Positions 1 through 16,759 of a DNA stretch of 42,449 bases are shown piece by piece (position 1 is the stretch's first letter; every line of letters begins with the position of its first letter). Origin of the DNA: Entrophospora sp. SA101. Its lineage: Eukaryota > Glomeromycota > Glomeromycetes > Entrophosporales > Entrophosporaceae. Below the pieces are notes generated by a model that saw only the letters and a list, made by a program, of their open reading frames with translations, was not told the origin of the DNA and searched no databases. Position numbers and translations under genes: made by a program. The stretch lies in assembly GCA_958430865.1 (NCBI GenBank), contig CAUDNR010000458.1, positions 25,864-68,312 on the forward strand, in the 5' to 3' direction.

Positions 1-550
1 ATGTGTAACATTTTTTTTATATTGACGCTCAATTGTTTTAAAGTAGGGGGTGCTATCTTTCCAGACTTTACGGTATTTCTATTAAAGTTTATATTCCAGT
101 ATCTCAAACGGTATTTTTCATGTGAAAACATGGCAGGAGGTGACTTTACAATCATATTACACACACAAGATGTAGTTTATTTTCTGGGGGGCATGTTCAT
201 ATTCCAATGTGAATTCTAATTTGATTTTAGTAGATAATGAAATTTTTTTTATTTACAATTATTTTAGTATGTCAAATACACAAAATTTGCTTTCAAGAAT
301 TTTAATTGATAAATAAGTCTGCCTAAAAAAATTTGCATGTCACAGGCCATATTGATTCGCATCATTAATAAATTGTTTAAATGTTACCATTGAATTGTTT
401 CGCCCAATTATAAAAAAGCAAGATTCGCGTTAATATGATCAGTTGCTTAATTTGGCGGTGACATTCAATAGAGTTTTCCCAGTCCTATTCACATATGCAT
501 AGTCACGTTTTCGTGATATAAACTTTATTAAATCAATAACGTCAATCAAT
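1..550. other. Left-edge intergenic DNA, no gene seen
   Basis: AT-rich DNA without a convincing coding region; the short open frames have no recognisable protein character. Positions 1-120 occur only here. From 121 onward the sequence is shared with block C starting at 18851, so 121 is the left boundary of the long direct repeat. Confidence 0.5.
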
Positions 551-567
551 ATCTAAAAGGATTTACT
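551..567. repeat. Target-site duplication, left, of LINE copy A
   Basis: The 17-base word ATCTAAAAGGATTTACT directly before the poly-T run recurs at 2122-2138 directly after the other end of the element. This is the expected target-site duplication of a poly-A-tailed retrotransposon. The same pair in block C is at 19281-19297 and 20849-20865. Confidence 0.9.
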
Positions 568-734
568 TTTTTTTTTTTTTTTTTTTTAAACTAAGACTTC
601 ATTTCAAATTTATTAAACTTAGTAAAATATAATTAATACATGTTACATATAACGTTACCAAAAAAGAAATAATGACCCGCCACCCATGATACAAAGTAAA
701 TTGATGGAAGATCCAAGCCTTGCATTGGCTACCA

Positions 735-774
735 GGATTTGAACAGGCCAACTGAATGTTTTAAGGCTAGGCCA
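735..774 (-). other. tRNA-like A/B-box pair in the LINE 3' UTR
   Basis: On the minus strand TGGCCTAGCCT (774-764) resembles a pol III A box, and TGTTCAAATCC (745-735) matches the tRNA T-loop/B-box pattern. Only 18 bases separate the boxes, too close for a normal tRNA, and I could not fold a full cloverleaf. Best read as a degenerate tRNA-derived segment in the element tail. It recurs in the other two LINE copies. Confidence 0.35.
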
Positions 775-966
775 CCCGCATCCGTTCTGAAGATAACCAA
801 CACACAACTAATCTATTAAAGAACCTGAATAATATTGTAACCATTCCTCCCCTAATATTATAGATTTAAGAACTCCATCTTGACCAGAAGCTAAACTATG
901 TTGAATATTATTTCTATTGTTAATACTAGAACTAGAGGAACTATTGTTTGGTTTCTTTTTTATTTT

Positions 967-1542
967 TTATTTTTTATTTATACCAGCATGTTCTTCTTCT
1001 AAAATAAATTGGTCACAACGAGGTGACCATATAAATTGTTCTATATCTAGGAAAATATTATTTAAGAAAACAGAAATAATGTTTTGTGTTATACTTTTGT
1101 TTTTTGAAGAGTTGTTAATAATCTTGGCCAATGATAAAGGTGCCACTCCTTTGATTAAGTCAATAAAGTTAAACTCATCTTCATTGCTATTAATTTTCCA
1201 TATGGATTCATTTTGAAGATCTCTTGTTGAAAATTGTTTGTTGTTTGTAAACATTTTAACCAATTTAACTAAACGTTTTTTGTTGTTAAAAATAATTGAA
1301 TCTATAATATTTTTTTGATTTTTGCATTTCCATACATGTTCAAAAGTTTCTATTTCATCACGACACATTGGACAATTCCAAAGTTTATATAAGTCAGGGC
1401 GTCTTTTTTTAACATGCTCTACTGTAGGTAATTCTTTAGTTAGATATTTGATCCTTCTAATTTTAATATGACTTGCCTTGAATGATGTATTTGTTGACAT
1501 TTCATCATCGTTTAATGCAGCAAATGAAGAACACCAATCCAC
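967..1542 (-). pseudogene. LINE ORF2 C-terminal zinc-binding tail, copy A
   Basis: Continues the RNase H frame after the frameshift. It has the CPMC..ETFEHVWKC pattern (C-x2-C, then H-x3-4-C) found in the zinc-binding tail behind many LINE RNase H/RT domains, and then a basic/acidic C-terminus ending near ...GINKK. At the codon where copies at 16808-18370 and 19298-20848 carry a stop (CSSFAA becomes CS-stop), this copy is open. Confidence 0.8.
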
Positions 1543-1588
1543 ATCTACTTCACAATATTTGTTGTTTCTGTATAAGTTAATAAATTGT

Positions 1589-2107
1589 TCAAAACCACGA
1601 TTTTCTTGATAAATCTGTAATAAAATGTCGTAAATGCTTTTCTACAATTATATTGTTCCATCGCGGAATATATGAGATTGAGAATAAATTGTCCAGAATA
1701 AAAGTTATTGGTAATGAATTACAACCATGCGTCAATCTGGCTAATTCATCCACTTTGTCGTTAAAATGGTCACCACTGTGATCCTTGACTTTAACAAAAT
1801 TTAAATTAATATTATTAATGTTGACAATGTCATTAAGAATTGTCCATAATAAACTGTTTGAAGCTTCTTTAAATATATTCCTTGGCATCAATGGGTACTT
1901 GGAATTTTGTAGTGTATTAAAATGTTTGATAGAAGCTTTGCTGTCTGTGAAAATAGTGATCTGTGAGTTCTTTGGAGAAATTAATAATGCTATGATAATT
2001 GCTGCTACTTCAGCACGTGTTGATGATGGCCATTTTTCTATTGTAGCAGAGAAAGATATTTGAGGAGCATTCAATGCTGTTTGTAGTATTGCGAAGCTCA
2101 TTGACAT
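1589..2107 (-). pseudogene. LINE RNase H-like domain, copy A
   Basis: The open frame shows an RNase H core: a TRAE segment with the second acidic residue, a FTDSKAS segment with the third, and a KDHSGDHFNDKVDE segment giving the late His/Asn/Asp positions. The first acidic strand is missing because the element is truncated there. One extra T near 1600 (TTTTC against TTTC in the sister copies) shifts the frame and ends the protein early; without it the frame would lead into the zinc-tail ORF at 967-1542. Probably not functional. Confidence 0.85.
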
Positions 2108-2121
2108 TTGTATAGTTCCCT

Positions 2122-2138
2122 ATCTAAAAGGATTTACT
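2122..2138. repeat. Target-site duplication, right, of LINE copy A
   Basis: Second copy of the 17-base word found at 551-567. Confidence 0.9.
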
Positions 2139-2199
2139 AATTTTCTCTTATATACTTTGATTCGTGATCCACCAGTTAAGGAAAGGATTTAATAGTAAA

Positions 2200-4535
2200 A
2201 CAAACAAGTTTACAAATGAGGAAGCAAAGTGAGCCATCAAGATTTTCATTTATGTCTTGAAAAAAATTATTGTAATTTGTTTCACAATTTTTTCAAAATT
2301 TATATACTCATTAATAACATGTCTATCTACCTTTATGCAATCAAAATCAAAAGATAATATATCCAGAGAATCCCACGAGATCTGTCCTGTGGCAAACATA
2401 CATGACTTAGATGTGCTATTAGTCCATCTACTTGCACATGAAACAGTTCTTCATTTGTTGGCATTACTATTTCTGGTGTTGCTTTTCTCAAGATAGCAGC
2501 ATACACACAATTTTGTTAGTATTGCATAATTGGTTGCTCAAAAGGTTTCCAACAGTTATTTTTATCTATAAATATATGTATATGTGTATAAATTATATGT
2601 ACAGTATATAATAAATTATATTTATATGTATGTATATATATGTTTTAATTAAATAAATTTCTCACCTATTTTTTTTCTAACATTTTTTGTTATATGTTTC
2701 AGACCTGCTGTTCTCCCCTTAGAGTTTTATTGCTATCAAGATCACCATCAACACATATATCTAAAAGCATATCATGTTGGTCAAGTATTGGTGTAATTTT
2801 ATTTAGAATAGCAATTAATATTGCATGTTCCATCTGTTTGGACATCAGGAAATTTTTCTGACATGGATTTACGTAATTATTACACTATTTACGTAAGTTT
2901 ACGGCGGGCCCATAATATTATGCAAATAAGCATACAAAAATTATGCAATTATTACATCGAGTGTAAATATTACATAATTTTTATGCAAATATTACAACTT
3001 TACATATTAAAATTTACGGATGTAATATTGCGGCAGGGAAAATTTCCTGATGGATAATTTTCTTGGTGAAGGATCTTAGAATCTACAGTTTCATTCCTGA
3101 TGATTCTAGATTTTCAACAACATGATAGGCAATAACTGGTTTGTGATTGTAATCTATAAATCAGGTAAGTATATTGCAAGTTTATTTATTTCTCTGTTAT
3201 TTTATTTCTTAATCTAATAAAAAATATATAATTATCAAGATGATTTCCTTGAAATATAAATTCTCCACTAGCTTGATTTGCATTCCTTAGATGTGACCAT
3301 GAAGTATCAAAACTAACAGAAAGGATATTCCGATCAAGAGATTTGACATGATTTATACATTCCATTGGTGTGTCTTTTGCACTCTCCTCTGCTTCTGTAG
3401 TCAAATTTTGGAAAAATCTTTTCTGGTTGTTATGAATTGTTTTTTTTTTTCATATTTGGTTAGCTGTTCCCATTGATGCAAGGAAGGTCTCATTTTGTTG
3501 ATGATTCAATCCAGCTACCAAACTTGAGCCTGTAGCTAACAAATTAAAACCTGAATTAAGAGGTTCATCAGAATATTCAGCAATGCTATCACGCATAAGA
3601 CACCTAATTGTTATTTTCATAGAAAACCAACATTGAATATTTCATATCTTTTGTTATTTATAAATTAACTTCACAATTAATGCAGGGTAGCCCAAGTAAG
3701 GTATTGTTGATTTGCGTTAATGAAAATAGTAGAGCCAAGATTGTTGTTGTTTATTGCTTGTTTTACAACATCATTAATATCATCTTGTTCTATTAATTGT
3801 TCATCCACATGACTTGTGGATTCATGATCTCTTGTTACATTTTCCTTTGCACATTTATATTTTTTATTTGCCTGGTAATATATTCTACTAACAAGCCTTG
3901 TGTGGCTTTATTATCCAATTCTAGGCCCCTTTCATCAATGATAATACCACTCTACTTTTTTCATTGTTGTATGTGGTGAGAAGTTTTCATTAGCACCAGA
4001 ATTCCCTTTCACAATGATTTCTCCTTTTCTTTTCATTTGTTTTTGTATAGATTTGGTTTTTTTTCATTTTCAAGAATTCTTTTGTCTGTGAAATTTATAA
4101 AAGTATCAGGATATTTTTGAATTTCAGCAGCTCTTAAATAATTCACATTTTCTGGATTGCTTAATCCTAAAATATTAGGTATTGAAATATGCCCTTTTCT
4201 TCTATCTTTTATATATGAATGAAAAGAAGAAAAAAATCAGAATTTGATGTTTGATAAATAACTTGTGTTAATGTTTTATCATTTCCATAATCTACCCAAA
4301 CATGATTCCAGGAATTATTGGTACAAGTGTCTTGCCTTCTTTATCTGACATGCCTTTGACTACAATTGTTGATAAAATGAATTTAATAGAGCTGTGTTAT
4401 GTTCAACAACTGCATGCTTTTCTTTAACCTTCAAAGTGTATGTATCATCTTGAACAAAACACCTTGACCTTCAAATGCCTTATATTGGGGATTTCGTTTG
4501 CATAGTTCCTGGTGCCACTTCATATTCTATTAAGA
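2200..4535 (-). pseudogene. Decayed DDE-type transposase-like gene, copy A
   Basis: Minus-strand coding pieces in several frames read as one decayed protein. From the 5' end: a piece with MKWHQELCKRNP near 4525; QDDTYTLKVKEKHAVVEHN near 4450; DDINDVVKQAINNNN near 3760; RDSIAEYSDEPLNSGFN near 3590; TEAEESAKDTPMECINHVKS followed by SVSFDTSWSHLRNANQASG (3186-3404); YNHKPVIAYHVVE near 3150; and, beyond an inserted MITE, ILDQHDMLLDICVDGDLDSN near 2740. The SFDTSW and CVDGDLD segments look like the acidic positions of an RNase H-fold transposase, but I cannot name the family. Frameshifts, stops and the MITE insertion make it a pseudogene; some breaks could be introns. Confidence 0.55.
2843..3052. 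mobile_element. MITE inside the transposase relic, copy A
   Basis: About 210 bp with terminal inverted repeats: CATCAGGAAATTTTTCTG at the left, and the right end reads CATCAGGAAATTTTCCCTG when reverse-complemented. The interior repeats TTACG and ATTATGCAAAT-like words in both orientations. It interrupts the minus-strand coding remnant. No clear target duplication was seen. Confidence 0.6.
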
Positions 4536-4885
4536 TATAACTACTTTCTCATATTAAAAAAATGAAATAAATTAGCAAGAAACTCAAATAAAAAAAGTCT
4601 TTTATTAGCATATATATTGAGTCTATAAGAGTATATTTAGTGTTTCCTATATGTTAATTAGTTATTTGAAAATATTTTTGAGCTTTAAGTTAAAAAAACT
4701 AAAATTTGTATATAATAATAAGTGGTTTTTTTTGGTTTTGGTATAATTGTGATAATTATGTTTATTTTTATGCATCTTACATATGTAGCATATTTTTTAA
4801 AATTGAACTCCAAAAAAATTGGCCATTGTTGATCATATTAAATGTCACATGATCCCCCTTAAAGGCTTTTTTTATTAAAAAAATA

Positions 4886-5070
4886 CAGTGAACTTTCTCT
4901 AAGTGCAACCTCGTCAAATGCATTTACTATGTTTTGCTTCATCTGAATGCAAGCCTGATATAGTTCTAAATTATAAAACCTCTACATATTTTACTCTCTA
5001 TAAATGCAATCCTTCTCTAAATGCATGTAATGATTGATTTTCCGTCAAGTTGCATTTAGGGAGAATCACT
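4886..5070. mobile_element. Small Tigger/pogo-like MITE, copy A
   Basis: The left end is TA-CAGTGAACTTTCTCTAAGTGCAAC. The right end reverse-complements to TAGTGATTCTCCCTAAATGCAAC. TAAATGCA words recur internally in both orientations, as is usual for pogo/Tigger derivatives. No coding content. Confidence 0.5.
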
Positions 5071-6979
5071 AAAATAATTTATATTGATATTAAGGGTAAA
5101 TCTAAAACACAATGGGCAGTTGTATCATCAAGTTTGAATTTTCCTAATGTTAATATGGTATATTATTAAATCAATGAATTTAATTAATTTGCCCTTCTAT
5201 TGTTAATGGTAATAGGGACAATAGGGACATCAAATCATTCAAGAAGATTTTGGAATCTAGTAATATAAGTTAAGCGTTAGCATATGTTTACATTTCATAT
5301 TAAAACTGTTAGTTCTATAAATTTTTCATGTATTTATTGTGTACAATTTTATCTAAAATTTGTTTCCACAATTGAATAAATTCCAATTCTGTATTTTTGT
5401 ACAATCAGAAATAAGATTTTACAAAGCTCTATTCTCTGAAACTTTTGGGCTTATATATATAATCAAAAAATATAATTTATCTGTATATAAAAATATAATT
5501 TATGTCCATATCGTCATCTTTACTGTTACCACTGTCATCACCATTATTGCTGTCTTCTGCATCGTCATCTTCTTCTTTGCCTTCATCATCACCATAGCCA
5601 CCATTGTCACTATTGTCACCACTGTTGCTGTGTCTTCCCTGTTGTTATAGTTGTTGAAGTTGTCTTTGTCTTCGTAATCTTTTTTTTCAATTTTTGCAGC
5701 CGTAACTCCCATCTGAGCAGGATATCATTTATTTCGATGTTGTCGTCGTTTTTAGTGTTGCTAGCTGACTAGTTGTAGTCGCAGCTAAAGATTTTATATG
5801 TAGCTGTGACTGGAAATTTTTCAAGTCGATTGATTGGATTCAGCCATAAATTATTACAGTCTTAATGTTACTGTGATATTAGATAGTTGTGGCCAGTGTA
5901 TAAAATTCGATGTTTGAACTGTTGTTTTGATTGAAATTTTTTTCCAAATTTGTACTAGTTACACAACGAACCTCAAAATTGAGCGTGATAGGTACTATTT
6001 ATGATCCTATGGAAAGGAAACATCAAATTTCTTAAAATCCCTACTTTAACATAATAATAATAATGTTTTTAAACGCATCAATTCTTTCCCAGCTGGGGCG
6101 AGCTTTTTTAAGACATTCTACATTAAATTTTTTTCTGTGAATTTTTTTCTTGGATGACTGGATTTGATTTCAATTATTTGGCAATGATACAAAAAATAGC
6201 TTTTAAACAAATAGTGAGGTTAATAATAAATCTACTTTGGAACATTCTAAGCATTTTTTTTTTTTATTAAGATTAAAAAACATGTTTTGTATTAGTTTTT
6301 AAAAAATATTATCGGTGATTTTTGATGAGTATATATTTAATTAATTAGTCGAGGCTAGAAAAAAACCAGTCGACTGGCCACGGCTTACAGTTAGTTCTCC
6401 AACCGGTTATTTTAAGAAACAATAAAATCCATCATGATTCGCATCAATCACATGATCTAACAACCTAAAATTTTCTTTTTTTTTGATACAGGTATCATTT
6501 CAAGTAGAAGTTAATTTAATCAATGCAATTTGATTTGATTAATAGATTTCTCTTTACTAAAATTTGATTATAACAATTCAGAAAAATTACAATAGTATAA
6601 CAACTGTTGGTTGTTTCACATGATACCCAGGTTGGTTTTTACTTTATATCAGAATAAATTATAGTATTTATTAACAAAAACTTCCATTTTATTAGATTTT
6701 ACATGATATATATATTTTAGATGATGGGGAAAAAAACAATCTAGTATAGTCACATTTCTATTCGATCAAAATAAAGAACAGGTCTGCTGGTGTAACCAGA
6801 GTAGATGAAAATGTGACTTGCACCCATTTAATGTTGATTGGACAATAACAATAAGCACAAAGTGTTCTAATTTTCATATTAATATTGAATTTTTTTTCAA
6901 TCCTATTATTTTTGCTAGTCAATTTTATTTACTTATTTAATTTTGAGGCTATATTTATTAATCAATATAGACATTAGCC
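5071..6979. other. Intergenic DNA with a simple-sequence tract at 5512-5640
   Basis: No supported gene. At about 5512-5640 a trinucleotide-rich tract reads on the minus strand as a short Asp/Gly/Asn/Ser-rich frame bounded by stops; the other frames give Thr/Val/Ile-rich shadows. It looks like an imperfect microsatellite rather than an exon. The rest is AT-rich and includes the upstream region of the MMtag gene. Confidence 0.4.
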
Positions 6980-8169
6980 ATGTATCATCCACCCCGAGGA
7001 GGTGTTAGAGGAGGAAGGGTAAGATAAAGTTTATTTTTGTTCCTTGGACTTATTATTGCTAATCGGTAAATAAATAATAAATTGTTTTTCTCCTGAACCA
7101 ATTGAAAAACTAGGATCAATTTAACTGTAAGTTTTTCTGTTACTTGCATTTTTCAGGAATTATTAATGTCAAAATTTTAAAAATTGTAATTTTTTCCTTT
7201 CTTAGGGGAGTAAGTATTTTGATTCGAGATAAGGTCAAAAACAACAACTTTTTTCTTCCCCTGTAATAAAATTTTTGTATATTTTAATCAGAGATGTCAA
7301 AACAGACAAACATAGAGAAAATTATCTTGGTCATTCCCTTCATGCGCCTGTAGGAAGGTAATTAATTATTAATCGATTTTAAATAATTAGTTAAAATAAT
7401 ATTATGAAATTTAATCAATTGATTTTTCTTAGATGGCAACAAGGTAAAGATCTGACATGGTACTCGAAAGAATCAAAAAATGATCAGGCGCGTAAAGAAG
7501 AAATCAAATCAATCAAAGAGGCTGAAGCAGAAGCAATGGCCGAATTATTGTAAGAAAAGGATGATAATCAAATCAATGGACCAATTGAATAGATTGTTAT
7601 AACTTAAAAATTAACATGTCTGGTTGGTTTGTTTAATAGGGGAGGCGGTAAAAAAAGAAAAATCACAGGAAATGTATCACAACAAGAACTTAAAACTGTT
7701 TTAAAAAGAGAACAAGAAGGCTACGATGACGATGGCGGTGGTATTGGCGAAGAAGAAGATATCAAAGAGGTAACTAAAGGACTGGGGTTTAAAAGGTTTG
7801 TTTTTCATAATAATCATAAAAGAAATTTTTATTTTACTGGCTTTGATTAAATTAAAAATAATGATTTCGAAAAGCTCCGGACATTTATCTATTGGTGAGG
7901 TGGAGCTAGGTGATACTGAAATAATAGGTGCAGTAAATATTCCAAAAGATGAAAGAAAAGTAGAAATAAAAACTGAAGAAAGCATACATCCTAATTTAAA
8001 GAAATCTGCAGTTCGTACAACTGACGAACAAAAAATATCAAAGAAACGTAAAAAGGATAAAGGTAGAGAACGAGAAAAAGAACGAGATAAAGAACGAGAT
8101 AAAGAACGAGAAAAGGAAAAGAAAAAACACAAGAAGCATAGGAGTCACAGAAAAGATAAAAGGGATTAA
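6980..8169 (+). CDS. MMTAG2: MMtag-domain protein (MMTAG2-like), copy A
   Basis: Seven exons: 6980-7018, 7114-7126, 7206-7209, 7292-7357, 7433-7549, 7640-7795, 7875-8169; 690 nt, 229 aa, phases consistent, all introns GT-AG. The N-terminus has the hallmarks of the MMtag (kinase phosphorylation protein) family: RGGVRGGR, DQFNWEDVKTDKHRENYLG, HAPVGRWQQGKDLTWY. A helical acidic/basic middle follows, and the C-terminus is a highly charged KE/RE/RD repeat ending in lysine/histidine-rich sequence, as in animal homologues. The family is nuclear and poorly understood. Exon 3 is only 4 nt (GGGA), but it is required to restore the conserved W-E pair. The gene converges on the ABC transporter gene. Confidence 0.88.
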
Positions 8170-8405
8170 CAAATAAATCAGAGAGGAGTTGAATATATCT
8201 CTCAAATATATCGTATATAAAAGCAACAAGTTAAATTATCATATTTAAGTATTATTTCATATAATGGTAATTATTATCATCACACATCAATCCTCATAAG
8301 GATAAAGAGGATTAGATATTAGACATTATTGAATATATTTTAATATATTATAAATTTCTTTTTAGATAACAAATAATAAATAATATTTATCACGTATTTT
8401 TTTTT
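8170..8405. promoter_or_regulatory. Shared 3' region between two convergent genes
   Basis: The 236 bp between the MMtag stop and the ABC gene stop must hold both transcript ends. AATAAA-like words occur on both strands (for example AAATAAATC just after the MMtag stop, and ATAAATATTATTTATT read from the other side). The equivalent region in block C is 26897-27132. Confidence 0.35.
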
Positions 8406-14174
<5,769 letters not shown>

Positions 14175-14192
14175 TTGCTTTATAAAACAGTA

Positions 14193-15483
14193 ATGGCTTC
14201 TAATTTTTTTTGTCGTGACGAAGAAGGTTATGTAAGTAATAATAATCCAAAGTTTTTAATTAAAGTAATTTTTTAAAAGAATTTAACCAAACTCATTTTC
14301 CTTAAAGGGCCCTTGGAGACCAACTCAAGAAACTCCAGATTTTACTTTATGCTTTGAGGATGGGTAATTCACTCATTAACTCATTCATTTGTTCACTCAC
14401 TCACTCATTCATTCACTCACTCACTCATTCATTCACTCACTCATTCATTCATTCAATATAATCAATAAAACTTTTCATTAATGCTTATTAATATTTTTAC
14501 ATTAGTGCTTTAATTTTGCCCATAAACTTATTGTTTATAATTTGCGGTTCCATCGAATTATATCGATTATCAAAAAATCACAGCATTACTCCTTATGAAG
14601 AATTTCAAAAATGGCATTATATGAAACTGGTACTTTCAAAAAATCCTCATTATTATTATTAAAATAAAAACTTAAAGTTCTTTATTTCAGGCATGCTTAT
14701 CAATGTTGATCACCTTGAGCCTAGTCTTATTTGGAATTTCAATACTTGAAGTTAATTTACATATTCTAGACATAATAGTCTTTTCATCATTTATTAATGT
14801 ATTGGCCATGGTAAAATATTTTATAATTATAAAGGTTCAAAATTAATTTATTTAAATTTATTAATGCTTAATGATTTATTTAGATATTGGCTTTAATGCT
14901 TCATCAAAAATCATACAAAAATAGTTATGTAGCATCATTTGTTTTATTATTGTACTGGCCAATTTATTTAATTGTTGGATTGATAAAATTGAGAACTTTC
15001 GTCAACAAGGATTATCAATTTTCAAATCCTGTCTTGATAATTTCATTTGTATCAACATTGGTTTTGGCATTAATTATATTTATCTTGGATCTTATTCCTA
15101 GGCCAAGGAGTGAATATTTACTCATTAATGAAGATAACGTAGTTAAATTTAGATTCATACTTAATTTATATATATAAATGATTTTTATTAAACCAACAAC
15201 TATTGTTAATTAAACAGCAAAGTTGTCCAGAGTCAAGATCAAATATTTATTCACGAATTACCTTTTACTGGATGACTCCACTTATGAAACTTGGCCATGA
15301 AAAATATTTAACAATGGATGATTTATGGTAAAATAACATTATTTTATATTTTATTGTAATATATAAAAATCAACTTTTTAATTAATATTCCTAAACATTT
15401 AGGAACTTGAATTACAATGATCAATCTCATAGAATATCTCAAAAATTTGAGCAAATTTGGAAAAAAGAATTATCCAAAAAAAA
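14193..15483 (+). pseudogene. ABCC transporter exons 1-7, inverted fragment
   Basis: Exons 14193-14231, 14308-14363, 14506-14629, 14691-14810, 14884-15138, 15218-15327, 15403-15483 encode the N-terminal TMD0 (hydrophobic segments in exons 3-5) and the start of the L0 linker. The start context and the FCxDxEGYGPW...DFTLCFEDG opening are typical of the ABCC family. Exons 8-10 are missing: the N gap begins where the exon 8 acceptor should be. It is oriented opposite to the 3' exons of the same copy. Confidence 0.85.
14371..14455. repeat. Tetranucleotide microsatellite in ABC intron 2
   Basis: Imperfect (TCAC/TCAT)n array inside intron 2. The same array, reverse-complemented, is at 34471-34555. 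Confidence 0.9.
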
Positions 15484-15579
15484 GTAAAAATTATTTTCAA
15501 TCGAATCATTTGGTTTAAAAAATTTTATAAATTAATAATTACTCAAAAAACATATAATAATTTATTATATAAATATTAT

Positions 15580-15589
15580 NNNNNNNNNN
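15580..15589. other. Assembly gap (10 N)
   Basis: Ten N bases join two contigs. The left contig ends inside the inverted ABC fragment; the right contig begins in unrelated DNA. The order and orientation across this point are not supported by sequence. Confidence 0.98.
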
Positions 15590-15804
15590 AAAGAATTTTT
15601 TTGAGAAAATCTCTTTATTACATTAAAACTAAATACATATTCTATCAACTAATAGAGCTATTTTTTTAAAAGATATGACAGAAAATGACTTCTATACTTT
15701 TAAGATTTGCCCAATCATTAAAATGAAGTCTAAATCACGTGACTTGACAATATACAGACAGTCAACTCTCTATATAAATGTAATATCTCCACAAACTTCA
15801 TATA
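15590..15804. other. Unique AT-rich DNA, nothing recognised
   Basis: No coding or structural signal apart from short open frames. It ends at the TA dinucleotide flanking the next element. Confidence 0.4.
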
Positions 15805-16506
15805 CAGTCAAACCCCATAAATGCACCCCCTTGGGACCAAGGGTCAGTGTTCATTTATGGAGGTGTGCATTTATGGAGAGAAGCAATTTCATTGGTCACA
15901 GATGATACACAATATTTTAAATACAGTAATACTAAAATAACTATCCATTGTAGTTTGTTTTGATGAATTTACTTTTTTTATATTGATATATCTTTCAATT
16001 TTATTAACCAATTTTATTTGTTTGTAGTATTATTTTTCTTGCTGTAATAAAAATGAATGTACAGTTTCAAGACCTTTAATGCTTCCTCAAGGCTTAATGT
16101 CATCTTCTCAAAATTGTCAGCAGATACATTCATTTTATTTTTATATATGCAAGCAAGTTCTTTGATTATTTTATCATCATCTGGAACCTCACAGGTAATA
16201 TTTTCTTCAGGGATATTCAAAAATTCATCAACTTGCATTTTATGAAAACATTTAGTGACACAAAGTCATGAAATTGGATTGCATTACATATTAGAAATTA
16301 TCCAATCAAAACAAAAAATTTGCCGATGATTTCTAAATTTATCCTACACGATGAATTTTATACATTAGTCACGTGGGGTGCATTTATGGAGGGAGTGAGT
16401 AGGACTAAAAAAATACCATGCAGTGCAGAGTATGTAGGGTGTGCATTTATCACTAAGTCCTGAGGTTGGGATCAAGACATAGTGTGCATTTATGGAGGTC
16501 TGCCTG
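15805..16506 (-). mobile_element. Tigger/pogo-like DNA transposon, deletion derivative
   Basis: 702 bp flanked by TA. Left terminus CAGTCAAACCCCATAAATGCAC; the right terminus reverse-complements to CAGGCAGACCTCCATAAATGCAC. CATTTATGGAG words repeat near both ends. The CAG...TAAATGCA ends and TA target are characteristic of Tigger/pogo elements of the Tc1/mariner group. The interior keeps only the C-terminal remnant of a transposase (16014-16238), so it is non-autonomous. Confidence 0.8.
16014..16238 (-). pseudogene. C-terminal remnant of a Tigger-type transposase
   Basis: The 74-aa frame has an acidic DDDKIIKEL segment followed by SLEEALKVLKLYIHFYY. This resembles the acidic tail plus final helix at the C-terminus of Tigger/pogo transposases (a helix built around EAL...L..Y). 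The DDE catalytic domain is gone. Identification rests on this tail and on its position between Tigger-like termini. Confidence 0.55.
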
Positions 16507-16517
16507 TATATACAAAT

Positions 16518-16759
16518 AAGGTTTCTGGTCCAAACTGTTTTCTCAAAGCCCAAACTAGTTTGGGCAATTTGGGCTTCTCAACATTTTCTATAAGCATGAA
16601 CATTAAAAAACTATATGAATCAACTTGTTTTAACTTAAACAACTTTAAAATAATTTTGCTAATAACAAAAAGTAGTTTGGGCTTATAAAAAAATAATTTT
16701 TGCCCAAAGTATTTGGGCAATTTTGGCTACTAATAGAAGCAGTTTTGGCCAGAAACCTT
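16518..16759. mobile_element. MITE with AAGGTTTCTGG termini and 4-bp target duplication
   Basis: 242 bp. Left terminus AAGGTTTCTGGTCCAAACTG; the right terminus reverse-complements to AAGGTTTCTGGCCAAAACTG. AAAT precedes the left end (16514-16517) and follows the right end (16760-16763), consistent with a 4-bp target duplication. The words TTTGGGC and GCCCAAA recur internally. It lies 11 bp from the Tigger-like element. Confidence 0.65.

Larger units (their letters stand above)
568..2121 (-). mobile_element. 5'-truncated LINE (non-LTR retrotransposon), copy A
   Basis: The element reads on the minus strand. Its 3' poly-A tail is the T run ending at 587, and its 5' end is at 2121. A perfect 17-bp target-site duplication flanks it. 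What remains encodes the C-terminal part of a LINE ORF2: an RNase H-like domain starting after its first strand, then a cysteine-rich zinc-binding tail. Reverse transcriptase and endonuclease are absent, so it is a typical 5'-truncated dead-on-arrival copy. Sister copies are at 16808-18370 and 19298-20848. Confidence 0.9.

Noticed and set aside
735..774. A functional tRNA gene on the minus strand
   Set aside because: The A and B boxes are too close and no acceptor or anticodon stem could be paired; kept only as a tRNA-like motif.
917..1216. Plus-strand hydrophobic open frames over the LINE copies (also 17195-17467 and 19646-19945)
   Set aside because: Antisense shadows of the zinc-tail ORF.
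2860..3020. Repeated TTACG/ATTATGCAAAT words that could be regulatory sites
   Set aside because: They lie within a small element with inverted termini and are better explained as its internal repeats.
5360..5712. Overlapping open frames on both strands
   Set aside because: Both are Thr/Val/Ile/Met-rich low-complexity translations of a trinucleotide-rich tract, with no conserved motif.
7701..8132. Long minus-strand open frame opposite the MMtag last exons
   Set aside because: It is a Ser/Arg/Phe-rich shadow of the KE/RD-rich coding repeat; the + strand protein has clear conserved motifs.
14371..14455. Regularly spaced TCAC/TCAT units resembling an array
   Set aside because: A tetranucleotide microsatellite in an intron, without spacers; not CRISPR, and the window is eukaryotic.
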